DNA of 64,000 nucleotides from Prorocentrum cordatum (GCA_963575745.1 CAUYUJ010020762.1:20001-84000), one strand, 5' to 3'. Shown: positions 1 to 9,632, counted from the stretch's first letter. Numbers and translations are program-made. Notes: generated from the sequence alone by a model not told the origin.

Positions 1-37
1 TCATCAGCATCATAATCAACATCATCATGATCATCAC

Positions 38-90
<53 letters not shown>

Positions 91-294
91 CCATCATCAT
101 TATGATCAGCATCATCATCAGCATCATCAGCATCAGCATCAGCATCATCAGCAGCATCCTCATCCTCCTCAGCATCCTCTTCCTCTGCCTCTTCCTCTGT
201 GTCTCATCCTCCTCCTCCTCCTCCTCCTCCCCAGGTATCCCCCTTCACCGAAACCACCGCATCCTCCTCCTCCTCCTCCTCCTCCTCCTCCTCC

Positions 295-345
<51 letters not shown>

Positions 346-355
346 CCCGCCTCTT
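1..355. repeat. CAT/ATC and CTC trinucleotide microsatellites
   Basis: The stretch starts with near-pure (CAT)n to about 170, passes into (CTC)n and CTT/CCT runs around 150-235, then (CTC)n at 262-297 and pure (CAT)n at about 298-345. Poly-Ile, poly-Ser and poly-His frames across it come from the triplet period only. I see no gene. Confidence 0.95.
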
Positions 356-620
356 CCTCCTCCTCTTCCTCGTCGTTTCTTCGTCGTAATGTTATTAGTA
401 AATCTTATTCGTCGTACTAGTAGTCGTATTCTGGTTACTAGTATTCGTATTATTCGTCATGGTGTTCGTCCTCGTATTCGCATTATTCGTAGTCTTACGA
501 CTATCAGTATTACTATTAGTATTCGGATTCTGATTATTTGTATTCGCAGTATTGGTATGATTCGTCGTAGTGTTCGTATGATTCGACTTCCTAATAATAA
601 TGTTCTCAATCGTGTTCCTC
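356..620. repeat. degenerate ATTCGT/TCGTA-rich low-complexity tract
   Basis: An imperfect hexamer-like tract built from variants of GTATTCG, ATTCGT and TTACTA. It looks like a decayed triplet or hexamer microsatellite between two purer ones. No coding signal seen. Confidence 0.7.
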
Positions 621-927
621 TTCTTCTTCCTCCACCTCCCCCTCTTCCTCCTCCCCCTCCTCCTCCTCCTCCTCCTCCTCCTTATCCTCCGCCTCCTCCT
701 CCTCCTCCTCCTCCTCCTCCTCCTGGTCATGGTACCATTCCCCAACTCCCCTTCCTTCTCCTCATCGTCCTCCTCCTGCTCGGTATCTTCCTCCTCATCC
801 TCCGCCTCCTCCTCGTCGTCTTCCTCCTCATGGTACCATTCCCCCATTCCCCCCCCTTCCCCCCTCCCCTTCCTCCTCCTCTCCTCCTCCTCCTCCTCCT
901 CCTCCTCCTCCTCCTCCTCCTCCTCCG

Positions 928-1008
<81 letters not shown>
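621..1008. repeat. (TCC)n then (CAT)n microsatellites
   Basis: Pyrimidine (TCC)n with CCG and CCC interruptions runs to about 925. It contains two similar passages around GGTCATGGTACCATTCCCC (about 724 and 826). Pure (CAT)n follows from 926 to 1007. The Asp/Glu-rich minus-strand and Ser/Pro-rich plus-strand frames here are repeat artefacts. Confidence 0.95.
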
Positions 1009-1009
<1 letters not shown>

Positions 1010-1091
1010 GGCCGCCGCGCGCTCAGGCCATTGATGGAGCAGCGGCCTCCAGTCACCGCCCCCTCGCCCTGCCCGAAAGGCAGGTGGCCTC

Positions 1092-3107
1092 TTGACGATA
1101 CCCCGCACACCGCCATGCCGCCACGGACGTGCTCCGGAGCGCGGGCGCCGCACACCTGCTAAGCACAGGACTCGCTCGCTGACAACAGGAACATGGACGA
1201 GCGCATGGCCCAAGCACCTGACCACCAGCCAGACGACGATGCCGATGCCGAAGTATTACGACACGCTGACCCTGAGCTACTGGACGCTGAGCTTCAACAA
1301 CAACATCCTCACGAATACAGAGGGCCAGCACAGGCAGGATCACACCATGCGACCCAGGAGTTGCCACCAGTGGAACAATTGCACGCTGAACGTGACTTGC
1401 CACTTGGACTACTGCCCCCACACCCACACTGCGAAGGACTACTGGACGCTGAGCATCAATCCCAACATCATCACGAACATACAGGGCCAGCACATGCAGG
1501 AGTACGACACGCGGACCCTGAACGACTGGACGCTGAACGTCAATTTCAACATCTTCACGAACACAGAGGGCCAGTACGTGCGGGACTGGACGCTGAGCTA
1601 CATCTCCATGAACACAGAGGGCCAGCACATGAAGGATTACGACACGCTGACCCCGAACTACTGGACGCTGGACCACTACCTACACACCCAGCTCGCGAAG
1701 GACTACTGGACGCTGAGCGACAATTCCAACTTTTTCACGGACATAGAGGGCCAGCACATGCAGGAGTACGACACGCTGACCCTGGACGACTGGACGATGA
1801 ACTTCAATTTCAACGTCTTCACGAACACAGAGGGCCAGTACGTGCAGGACTACACCACGCTGCACCTGAACCGCCACCAGTGGAACAACTGCACGCTGGA
1901 CTTGAATTGCCACCTGGACTTAAAGGTCGACATGAACATGACCCTGGTGACGAGCGCCCTGATCATCAACTTCCAGTCCGACGACCCACCTGCTTCTCTT
2001 CAAGGCCCATCGAACTCACCATCATGCTCCTCACCCTACAGCACCTTATGCGCACTGGTGTTCAAAGGGCAGGAATGGGACATGACACTGCAGATTATCA
2101 ATACGCGGACCCGCTCGCTGAGCGAGTTTATCACCCCAGTCGACGGAAGCTCGAGATCGATCACGACGTCAGCTCCACCATCATCCAGACTTTCGACATC
2201 GGCAAAAAAGGAAAAAAGCCCCACTGGTAATGTGATTCAGGACATTCATGCATGCGTACGTTTATCTCGCTGTTTCGACCAATTATGGCGATTGTATCTG
2301 AGGATAGGACTCATACAGAATGGAACTCAACGCGCACAGAACATCGGTAAGCAGGACACCCTGGCCTCACTGGGCAGTCACGGGGCTACGAAGAAGGCCG
2401 AACGGAACATCAAGATCATGCAATTAGACATTTACGACGAGCATGGCAAGCAGGTAGATGCCATCACGCAGGAGCACGAAAGCTACGAGCACATTATGGA
2501 CTCCCTCAGGAAGAACGGCCCCCCAGAGGACAAGAAATGCCTGCAGGAGATAGGGTCGCCAGCTCCGTCCCGCGCGCTGACGGCCCTAGAAGGACTGTAC
2601 AAGTGCGACGTGGGCGGCTCCATGAAGGGTGCCATCGAGGATATCGAGGCGGAGACGGAGATCAGCAAGGAAGATATCCTCGACGCCATCAACTTCGTGC
2701 GCCTGGAAAAGTGCTACGACCACGACAAGACGAAACTGGTGATCGGCGCGCTAGGCGCGCCCATGTGTGAGGGCCAAATCCTGATCAGCCCCGCCCTCGA
2801 GGCCGAGGGCCAGGCGGTCCACCACCGAGACGTGGGCCCAGTGGGCTGGCTCGAGGAGGAGGCTAGAGACGCTCGAGCAGTGAACCCGTCTTTTTCTGCC
2901 AGAGCGAGCCTGCAGGCCACAATGCAGGCCACAGCGGAGAGGAGGCGTTTCAACGCCGCATCAATATCGTTCGAGGCAAAGACCTCCCTGCCAGCAGCGG
3001 CACGGTCACGGCCGGCCTCATACCCCCCCTCCTCCGTCGTGCCGCCACTCCCCCCCTGCCGTGCCAGCACATCCAGAGGAGCAGTGCGAGGGGGAGGCCC
3101 CACCTGA
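1092..3107 (+). CDS. hypothetical protein with tandem WTL repeats (novel repeat domain)
   Basis: Unrecognised protein in an uninterrupted frame of 671 codons. An in-frame ATG at 1239 is an alternative start that drops a low-quality N-terminal stretch. Residues about 55-275 are a degenerate tandem repeat with units of roughly 20-28 residues and the pattern Y-D-T-L-T-L-x-D-W-T-L-x-F-N-x-N-I-F-T-N-T-E-G-Q. It is punctuated twice by a different module containing HQWNNCTL and CHLD (nt about 1340-1430 and 1866-1920). Third codon positions are almost all G or C, and many differences between units look synonymous (AAC/AAT, TTC/TTT), as expected for selected coding sequence. After about nt 2380 a unique, charged, well-biased segment follows (residues about 430-590, including GLYKCDVGGSMKGAIEDIE). 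The last ~80 residues are Ala/Pro-rich and may be a run past a splice site. Function unknown. Alternating hydrophobic residues suggest a beta-strand repeat (inference). Confidence 0.55.
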   Translation: MTIPRTPPCRHGRAPERGRRTPAKHRTRSLTTGTWTSAWPKHLTTSQTTMPMPKYYDTLTLSYWTLSFNNNILTNTEGQHRQDHTMRPRSCHQWNNCTLNVTCHLDYCPHTHTAKDYWTLSINPNIITNIQGQHMQEYDTRTLNDWTLNVNFNIFTNTEGQYVRDWTLSYISMNTEGQHMKDYDTLTPNYWTLDHYLHTQLAKDYWTLSDNSNFFTDIEGQHMQEYDTLTLDDWTMNFNFNVFTNTEGQYVQDYTTLHLNRHQWNNCTLDLNCHLDLKVDMNMTLVTSALIINFQSDDPPASLQGPSNSPSCSSPYSTLCALVFKGQEWDMTLQIINTRTRSLSEFITPVDGSSRSITTSAPPSSRLSTSAKKEKSPTGNVIQDIHACVRLSRCFDQLWRLYLRIGLIQNGTQRAQNIGKQDTLASLGSHGATKKAERNIKIMQLDIYDEHGKQVDAITQEHESYEHIMDSLRKNGPPEDKKCLQEIGSPAPSRALTALEGLYKCDVGGSMKGAIEDIEAETEISKEDILDAINFVRLEKCYDHDKTKLVIGALGAPMCEGQILISPALEAEGQAVHHRDVGPVGWLEEEARDARAVNPSFSARASLQATMQATAERRRFNAASISFEAKTSLPAAARSRPASYPPSSVVPPLPPCRASTSRGAVRGGGPT

Positions 3108-3326
3108 GCATGATACAACCGCCGAAGAAGAAGCGGCCGAATATCTCAGCTAGCATTTCGACGCTGCTTGGCACGCGCTGCGCAGGAGGCCCCTCCGAGC
3201 AGCACCCTGGCAGTCTGGCCCAAGCGGGGCAACACGAGACAGTCGGCTCTCTGCGACGGATCACTTTAAATCTGGTTTCATTGTACACCATATCCTGATA
3301 CCAGATGTTGGTCCTGACGTCGAGGA

Positions 3327-3329
<3 letters not shown>

Positions 3330-3401
<72 letters not shown>

Positions 3402-3484
3402 ATCATCAGCAGCAGCATCGGCATAATCAGCATCATCATAATCGACATCATCAGCATGAGCATCATCATCAGCATCATCATCAA

Positions 3485-3548
<64 letters not shown>

Positions 3549-3670
3549 GTCACCATCATCATTATGAGCATCATCGTCATGGGCATCATCATCATCATCA
3601 GCGTCATCAGCATCAGCATCAGCATCAGCATCAGCATCAGCATCAGCATCAGCATCAGCATCAGCATCAG

Positions 3671-3724
<54 letters not shown>

Positions 3725-4022
3725 GATCCTCATCCTCTTCCTCTGCCTATTCCTCTGTTTCTCATCCTCCTCCTCGTCCTCCTCCTCCTCCTTATGCTCC
3801 TTCTACTCATCTTTTTCCTTCCCCGCCTCCCCCTCCTCCTCCGCCCCCGCCTCCACCTCCGCCTTCGCCTCCGCCTCCGCCCCCTCCTCCGCCTCATCCG
3901 CCTCCTCCTCCTCCTCCTCCTCCTGCTCCTCATCCTCCTCCTCCTCCTACTCCTACTCCTACTCCTACTTTACGCGTACTCCTCCTATTCCTACTCCTCT
4001 TCCTCCTCCTCCTCCTCCTTAG
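3330..4022. repeat. CAT, CATCAG and CTC microsatellite block
   Basis: Pure (CAT)n at about 3331-3390, imperfect CAT/CAG to 3490, (CAT)n to 3545, (CATCAG)n hexamers at about 3603-3672, (CAT)n to 3720, then CTC/CTT/CCG pyrimidine tracts to 4020. The His-, Ile- and Met-rich frames are artefacts. Confidence 0.95.
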
Positions 4023-4257
4023 CCGTTATGGGTCAGGTTACGTGGCATGTGCTTGCAACGGCATACCTTCAGAACGGCCGAGTGCTGCTGCGAGTCTTTC
4101 CTGCTCCCACGGAAGCGCAGTAACGATTACTCTTCCACGTGGCTGGTGTACAGCCGCCATCCTGCTGTGCCTGGCAGTCTCGGTGGAATGGCGAACAAAG
4201 CAGGCGGAGGGAACGCGGCCTCAGGCAACTCGAAAAAAGGCACAGAGGCGCGCCCTC

Positions 4258-4680
4258 ATGGCGACGGCATGGTGTTGCAGAACGTGCAAGCGTCCGACCT
4301 CAGGGCTGGCGTGGTGGAATCGCGGTGGTGCTACCAAGTGTTCGAAATGCGGGCTGGCAAAAGGTGTCGCTTTCCCCTGTCCCCGCCCTGCCCCAGGGCC
4401 TCCGAGCAAGGTGGGGGCTGGCGGCAGTTCGGCCACGGGTACGCTCACCGACGCGCCTTGGCAGCTGCTACAGCGATCGGCCATTGCCAAGCTCGAGACG
4501 GAGCTGGCCGAGACCAAGGCGAGGCTGGCCAGGGCGGACGTCGAGGATGGCGGCGCCATGGGCACGGACGCGCGGGCCTCTGGGGCCGACGCAGTGCAGA
4601 AGAAGAGGGAGCGCATCACCGAGATCGACGACAACCTCTCTCGCACCAAGGTTATGTTGCATCCTCGGGGGACCTTGTCT
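4258..4680 (+). pseudogene. LINE ORF1-like fragment: zinc ribbon plus coiled coil
   Basis: From the ATG at 4258 the frame gives AWCCRTCKRP followed ~20 residues later by CSKCGLAKG, two Cys-x2-Cys knuckles like the zinc ribbons at the start of dinoflagellate LINE ORF1 proteins. A Pro/Gly linker follows, then a helical, charged stretch (IAKLETELAETKARLARA and RERITEIDDNLSRTK) that fits a coiled coil. Codon third positions are GC-rich across it. The frame runs into a GTCGAATCC tandem repeat near 4690 and the coding character is lost, so this is a truncated copy. ORF1 proteins of non-LTR retrotransposons bind the element RNA. Assignment to that class is inference from zinc-ribbon plus coiled-coil order. 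A host zinc-ribbon gene is the alternative. Confidence 0.45.
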
Positions 4681-4689
4681 GTCCCGTCG

Positions 4690-4805
4690 CGGCCCTGTCC
4701 GCGTCGAATCCGTGTCGAATCCATGTCGGACGCGTCGGATCCGTGTCGAATCCGCGTCGAATCCACGCCAAATCCGCGTCGAGTCCGCATCGAGCACGCG
4801 TCGGG
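4690..4805. repeat. degenerate GTCGAATCCG tandem repeat
   Basis: About nine copies of a 10-12 bp unit (TCGAATCCGTG, TCGAATCCATG, TCGAGTCCGCA and similar) sit directly after the ORF1-like fragment and end its coding character. Confidence 0.8.
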
Positions 4806-5296
4806 CCCCCCAAAAGACACCAACTTTTTGGGGACAGGCGAGGTCCCCCGAAGATGCAACAGAGTCAAGGACTCCGAGGAGGGCGCCCTCCTGGCCCCCG
4901 CGCACTTCTCTTGGTAGTCCCCAAACGTGGTGGTGACAACATCTGGCGGTGAGTCTCGGGCGATTTGGTGTCACCACCCGGTTTGGGGACTCGTGCGGTC
5001 TTCCGAGGATGTCCCGGACGCTGGTGGGTCCAGGAGCCACAAAACCCGGTGGTGACCCCGCGTCCCCAAACCCAGCGGTGACCTTTTTGGGGATTCTCGG
5101 GTCGGGCGAAAGGGGGGGATAGCAAAGGGGGGGTTTGAGAATCAGCTCACGTAGCTGATTTTCCCGGCGCCTCCCGGCGCCGGAGGCGGCCATGTATCGA
5201 GGAATGGGCCCCTCGGTGAGGCCGAAACCAGCTGCATGCAGCAAATTTCGTAACCCCCCCTTTCCCAATCCCCCCCTTTCGCCCGACCCGAGACTT
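4806..5296. other. no gene seen
   Basis: GC-rich unique sequence with short duplicated phrases such as GGTGGTGAC and GTCCCCAAAC. The minus-strand frames lack coding bias. A tract of CCCCCCTTTCCC phrases lies at 5253-5282. Confidence 0.5.
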
Positions 5297-5520
5297 GATT
5301 GGAGAGGACACGCGAGAGGACACAAATGAAGGGGCCCCAGGACACACAAACAAATACACACAAATAAAACGATTCTCCATGTTTTCCCATATGTTCTCCG
5401 GGTGGTTGTCTTCCCCCCACTTCCCATATGTTCCATGTTTTCCTGGGGATCGACGATTAATTGTGTCTGTGTGTGTTTTCCCCCTCCTGATTGGAGAGGA
5501 CACGCGAGAGGACACAAGAC
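5297..5520 (+). repeat. dispersed repeat family A, copy 1
   Basis: Contains ACACACAAATAAAA, two CCCATATGTT phrases, CGATTAATTGTGTCTGTGTG and TTTTCCCCCTCCTGATT. It is bracketed by direct copies of GGAGAGGACACGCGAGAGGA (5300 and 5493). A close second copy lies at 8828-8990, and a shorter related piece at 21121-21185. Non-coding. The type of element is unknown. Confidence 0.75.
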
Positions 5521-5599
5521 CCTTCCGAGGGCCACGGTGCCAAAGAACTGCAGGAGGCACGGGTCGCGAGACACCAGACACGAGGGCACCCTCGATCTG

Positions 5600-6480
5600 G
5601 CAGGGTCGACCTACTAATCTGGGCCGCCTGTATGGCGCAGATTGTGCAACAGATGGAGGTTCTTCGCGCGAAGCAGTTGGACCAGCTGAAGATCATCCAA
5701 GCGACGGAGGCTGCTTGCAGGAAACTCGCCGCCTGTATGGCGCAGATTGTGCAACAGATGGAGGTTCTTCGCGCGAAGCAGTTGGACCAGCTGAAGATCA
5801 TCCAAGCGACGGGGGCTGCTTGCATCGGGAGCGGCCAAGAGGGGGGTGTACAAGAGGGGGGGGGGCAAATCATGACCGGCGGCATGTGCGCGGCCCAGCG
5901 GGGGGGCCAGGGACGCAATGAAACAAGAAGAGGATGAAATCTGGGGAGATATCATGGCCCACGCCATGAGATCCACCCCCCCCCCAGTCATCACCCCCCT
6001 CGTTTCCGCCCCCAAAGTTGGACCAGCTGAAGATCATCCAAGCGACGGAGGCTGCTTGAAGGACACTCCGGCGGAGCAGAGCAGAAGCGGCCTCCCTCGT
6101 CCCCCGGGCGCCCGAGAGCGCGGAGAGCCCTCCTCGCCCGCGCCGGGTCACAGGCGTCACGGCCGAGAAGCTCGGCTCCCTCCCCCAGGGGCTCGGCGAC
6201 GGCGGCACCACAAACAACCAGCTGGATGCGGCGATCCAAGGCCTACGCGCCCTTCACGCGGCCAAGCAGGATCGGGACCGACCGCGACGCGTCGATGCTG
6301 TGGATGCACCTGTTTCTCCCGAGGCTGGGCCCGCTGAGGCGGACCATCCTGCGTGAGGTGATGGCCCTGCAGCTGCTGTGCCTTCGCAGGTCCCCATCGG
6401 CGCCGGGGTCCAGGAGGGCGACTGCATGGGTCTGGCCGCAGACCTGGAGGACCTCGAGGCGTTCATTGCTGGGACGGGGG
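5600..6480 (+). pseudogene. coiled-coil ORF1-like gene remnant with a 105-bp internal tandem duplication
   Basis: One frame reads ACMAQIVQQMEVLRAKQ then LDQLKIIQATEAA. It repeats as a perfect-length 35-codon tandem copy (starts 5623 and 5728), is interrupted by a TIR element, and resumes at 6018 with a third partial copy. It then continues in the same frame through EKLGSLPQGLGDGGTTNNQ, AAIQGLRALHAAKQDRD and LAADLEDLEAFIAGTG before entering the 89-bp satellite at about 6484. Third positions are GC-biased throughout. Two in-frame TGA codons (about 6056 and 6355) make it non-functional as it stands. The helical, Gln/Leu-rich segments suggest a coiled coil. It may belong with the zinc-ribbon fragment at 4258, or be an unrelated host gene. 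I do not recognise the family. Confidence 0.4.
5825..6013. mobile_element. TIR element (family B MITE), copy 1, 189 bp
   Basis: Ends are imperfect inverted repeats: left TCGGGAGCGGCCAAGAGGGG, right (reverse complement) GGGGGCGGAAACGAGGGG. Inside is the conserved phrase GAAATCTGGGGAGATATCAT followed by a near-palindrome around ATATCATGGC/GCCATGAGAT. Related copies lie at 21376-21753 and 25843-26206. This copy splits the coiled-coil remnant, and no clear target duplication is visible here because the flanks lie in different repeat copies. Confidence 0.65.
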
Positions 6481-6483
6481 CCC

Positions 6484-7323
6484 CGCCTGCCACGCCTGCT
6501 GTGCCCTGGACGACCGGCTCGGATAGCGGCCGCGCTCAGGGACCACCCCCTGCGCACCTCCTATGGTGTCGGAAAATGCCACGCCTGCTATGCCCTGGAC
6601 GACCGTCTGGGATAGCGGCCGCGCGCAAGGGCCACCCCCTGCGCACCTCCTATGGCGTCGGAGAATGCCACGCCTGCTATGCCCTGGACGACCGTCTCGG
6701 ATAGCGGCCGCGCTCAAAGACCACCCCCTGCGCACCTTCTATGGCGTCGGAGAATGCCACGCCTGCTATGCCCTGGACGACCGTCTCGGATAGCGGCCGC
6801 GCTTACGGACCACCCCCTGCGCACCTCCTATGGTCCATGGCGTCGGAGAATGCCACGCCTGCTATGCCCTGGACGACCGTCTCGGATAGCGGCCGCGCTC
6901 GAAGGTCACCCCCTGCGCACCTCCTATGGTGTCAGAAAATGCCACGCCTGCTATGCCCTGGACGACGGTCTCGGATAGCGGCCGCGCTCAGGGACCACCC
7001 CCTGCGCACCTCCTATGGTGTCGGTAAAATGCCACGCCTGCTATGCCCTGGACGACCGGCTCGGATAGCGGCCGCGCTCAAAGACCACCCCCTGCGCACC
7101 TCCCATGGTGTCGGAAAATGCCACGCCTGCTATGCCCTGGACGACCGTCTCGGATAGCGGCCGCGCTCAAAGACCACCCCCTGCGCACCTCCTATGGTGT
7201 CGGAGAACGCCACGCCTGCTATGCCCTGGACGACCGTCTCGGATAGCGGCCGCGCTCAAAGGCCACCCCCTGCGCACCTCCTATGGTGTCAGAAAATGCC
7301 ACGCCTGCTATGCCCTGGACGAC
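6484..7323. repeat. 89-bp satellite, about 9.5 copies
   Basis: The phrase CCCTGGACGACCG recurs at 6504, 6593, 6682, 6771, 6867, 6956, 7046, 7135, 7224 and 7313. Spacing is 89 bp except one 96-bp unit (a 7-bp insertion near ATGGTCC) and one 90-bp unit. Each unit carries GATAGCGGCCGCGCTC (a GCGGCCGC palindrome) and ATGCCACGCCTGCTATG. Because 89 is not a multiple of three, the frames shift every unit, so it does not encode a repeat protein. Confidence 0.97.
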
Positions 7324-7503
7324 TTGAGCTGTGCTGTGCTGTGCCGAGATGAGCTGTGCTGTGCTGTGCTGTGCTCTGCTAAGCTGAGCTGAGCTGAGCT
7401 GTGCTGTGCTGTGCTGTGCTGTACTGAGCTGAGCTGAGCTGTGCTGAGCTGTGCTGTACAGTGCTGTGCTGTCGTGTGCTGTGCTGTGATGTGCTGCGCT
7501 GTG
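7324..7503. repeat. pentanucleotide array GCTGT/GCTGA
   Basis: About 35 tandem pentamers alternating GCTGT and GAGCT (TGAGC) variants, beginning where the 89-bp satellite ends and grading into a GTGTG-rich tail to about 7545. Confidence 0.9.
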
Positions 7504-7639
7504 TGAGGAGAGGGAGGTGTGTGCGTGTGTGCGGGTGTGAGACGCGGGTGCGACGCGGCAGGGACCATGACCCCACTAAGCATGTTGGGAAATATATGCA
7601 AACAAAGATTCAAAGATAATCAAAAATACTCAAAAATCG

Positions 7640-8180
7640 TCCCTGGACTCTTTTCTGACTATTCTTGAATATTCCTCCTGTAGAAGGGCAGGCCCGACTT
7701 CACCCTGGCCCCGAAACCGAGACAGCACTGCCCGCTTCAGAGAGGCTGCGACGCTGGGATCCCAGGGGCCGAGGGCGCAGTGACGGCAGTGTCCCCCTCT
7801 GTGTCTATCCCCCCCAATCGTTGCCCCTGAGATGCGCTCCTCCCCCTCCTCCTCCTCCTCCTCCTCCCTCCCCTCCTCCTCCTCCCCCCCTCCCCTCCTC
7901 CTCCCTCCTCCTCCTCCCCTCCTCCTCCCCCTCCCCCTCCTCCTCCCCTCCTCCTCTTCCTCCTCCTCCTCCTCGTCCTCCTCCTCCTCGTCCTCCTCCT
8001 CTTCCTGGTCCGGGTGTCGTTGTCTTCTACCCATCGGTCGGAAGAGGTAGGCAGAAACAGGAAGTAGTAAAACGCTGAAAATAGATGGGGGGTCCGCCCG
8101 CCCCACCAGGGAGGACGGAAGAGGGGAAGCCACCCGATCATGGAAGTAGGAAGGCGCCCAAAGTAGATTGGGACCTGGGA
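7640..8180 (+). repeat. dispersed repeat family D, copy 1, with internal (TCC)n
   Basis: The left part (7640-7720, with TTCCTCCTGTAGAA and GCCCGACTT) and the right part (8025-8180, with CCCATCGGTCGGAAGAGGTA, GGCAGAAACA and AGTAGGAAGGCG) match 22175-22260 and 22289-22445 in the same order. Here they are separated by unique sequence and a (TCC)n tract at about 7832-8007. Non-coding. Confidence 0.75.
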
Positions 8181-8820
8181 ATCCAAACATACAGCAGAGG
8201 CCAGTCCACATGAAACCTTCTACAAGTAACCTTCCCAGAGACCCCAGGACGTCCATCGATTTTTGGTGCGGGAGCGTCACGCTTTCCACGGCAAAACCAA
8301 CGAAACCAAAGAAACCCGGGGCACCCTGGAGGCGAGCAGGATGTCTCTGTTGGCATGGGCCTCCGCCGCACCTTCAACGACCGATGGCCCTCGCTGCCCC
8401 CTTCGGCTGCACGTAAGAGTGACCCTGGGTAGGAGTGACCTCTGGTGCGCGGCGTTCTGGGGGGGGCGCGAGGAGGCCAGACACAAGCGCGCAAGACGCC
8501 AATATCGCAACGAGCGCGGCGGTCGGGGGACCCCAGTGAGCGTCGGGGGTCCTCTGACACGGGTCAATCCAGACCCGGGTCAGTCAGGCCTTGCAGAATC
8601 CTGCAGAATCCTGGAAAACCCTGCACCCAAACCCGGGTCCATGCGAAGGATCCTGCAAAATCCTGCAGGATCCTGCACCCAAACCCGGGTCGATGCGACC
8701 CTGGCCCTGCAGGATCCTGCAAGGTCGGGGCGCTCTGGCTGACCCCCGTCCGCGTTGACCCCCGTCTCAAGGCTCCCGATGAGCGCGCACCCAAAGGTCA
8801 CTTCGGCGAAGGGTCGCTCT
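8181..8820. other. no gene seen; short tandem ACCCGGGTC units
   Basis: Mostly unique GC-rich sequence. At 8568-8720 three related units of about 60-70 bp each end in CCTGCACCCAAACCCGGGTC and contain runs of GGATCCTGCA. The frames lack coding bias. Confidence 0.5.
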
Positions 8821-8827
8821 TAACTGA

Positions 8828-8990
8828 AGGGGAACTGGGACACACAAATGAATACACACAAATAAAAATACCCCCCATATTTTCCCATATTTTCTGGGTT
8901 TTTGTCTTCCACCCCACTTCCCATATTTTCCCATATTTTCTTGGAATCGCCGATTAATTGTGTCTGTGTGTTTTTCCCCTCCTGATTAAC
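8828..8990 (+). repeat. dispersed repeat family A, copy 2
   Basis: Same order of phrases as 5330-5490: ACACACAAATAAAA, CCCATATTTTC twice, GCCGATTAATTGTGTCTGTG, TTTTTCCCCTCCTGATT. It ends about 50 bp short of the minus-strand Kelch exon at 9042-9122, inside the intron that follows that exon. Confidence 0.75.
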
Positions 8991-9041
8991 GTCTGGCCCA
9001 CCCCCGTCGGAGGGCGCCGGCCGGCGCCGCCGCGGCGCGGC

Positions 9042-9122
9042 CTCGCCCCCGCAGACGTAGAGCGCCCCGCCCAGCACGGCCGCCCCCGCGCTGCAGCGCG
9101 CGTCCGCCAGGGGCGGCAGGTC
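9042..9122 (-). CDS. Kelch-repeat protein, exon (most 3' seen)
   Basis: The minus strand reads DLPPLADARC then SAGAAVLGGALYVCGGE, the canonical second half of a Kelch blade: L-P-P-L, a conserved R, a hydrophobic strand, then LYVCGG with the double glycine. Kelch blades build a beta-propeller that usually binds partner proteins, often as substrate adaptors. The exon is 81 bp (27 codons, phase 0). It follows CAG on the intron side and ends GGCGAG before a GC donor (GCCGCG). Third positions are nearly all G/C. The next downstream exon is not found in the window. The junction to the previous exon at 15325-15396 is in frame only with a non-GT/GC donor (see that entry). Confidence 0.65.
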
Positions 9123-9184
9123 CTGCCTCGGCGCCCGGCGGCGGGCCGAGGGTCGGCCCTGCGGGGCTCGAGGATGCAGGGCAG

Positions 9185-9480
9185 TCTTTAATACATAGGA
9201 TGCTGTTTTATGTGGCTGTTTAAATATGTGATGTTTAATGCATGACTAACTCATGAACAAATGAATGCAAAAACTGATCCTTGCATTTACTCATCAACCC
9301 TCTATGTTTCATACACGGTAGGCACGCGGAGCATGGACTAAAACCGGCGCTGTATCTTGTTCGACCTTCAAGATAACCAGCCTCGGTCTTATCCCTATCC
9401 CCAAGAGGGGCGGGCAAAACGCGAGGACCATCTTAGGGGTATGCCCTCAGAAACCGAGGGGATCCTCAAGAGCGGCCTCG
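9185..9480. other. AT-richer unique spacer
   Basis: Unique sequence with lower GC content than its surroundings. It holds TTTAAATATGTGATG and ATGCATGACTAACTCATGAAC phrases. I see no gene or repeat. It would lie inside the Kelch-gene intron. Confidence 0.5.
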
Positions 9481-9529
9481 AGGTGAGGTGATGCCAGACC
9501 CAGGGATGGGGGTTATGTTTCAAAGTCGC

Positions 9530-9620
9530 TATCAAGAACCAGTCCAATCTCGACAGCCACGCGCGCAGCGTTCAGGGCCGCCGCCAGGCGGAGGCGCAGC
9601 AGGATGCTTGCGCGCCAGGC
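9530..9620 (-). other. possible extra exon, strand uncertain
   Basis: The minus strand begins after GGAGCAG with a G (an AG|G acceptor) and reads AWRASILLRLRLAAALNAAR and then VAVEIGL, a hydrophobic string that could be a degenerate Kelch strand between the exons at 15325 and 9122. The plus strand reads FKVAIKNQSNLDSHARSVQG with similar GC3. I cannot choose between them, and it may be neither. Confidence 0.2.
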
Positions 9621-9632
9621 CTGCTCCTGATG

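Noticed and set aside
27-1225. Long poly-Ile, poly-Ser, poly-Asp/Glu and poly-Met frames
   Set aside because: They arise from CAT/CTC triplet repeats, which stay open in several frames of both strands. No non-repeat coding sequence is attached.
3305-4123. His-rich frame of about 270 codons
   Set aside because: It is (CAT)n and (CATCAG)n read in one frame. The same DNA gives equally long Ile-, Ser- and Met-rich frames.
6378-7392. Overlapping frames with PWTTVSDSGRAQ repeats
   Set aside because: 89-bp satellite. 89 is not divisible by three, so each frame covers only two or three units.
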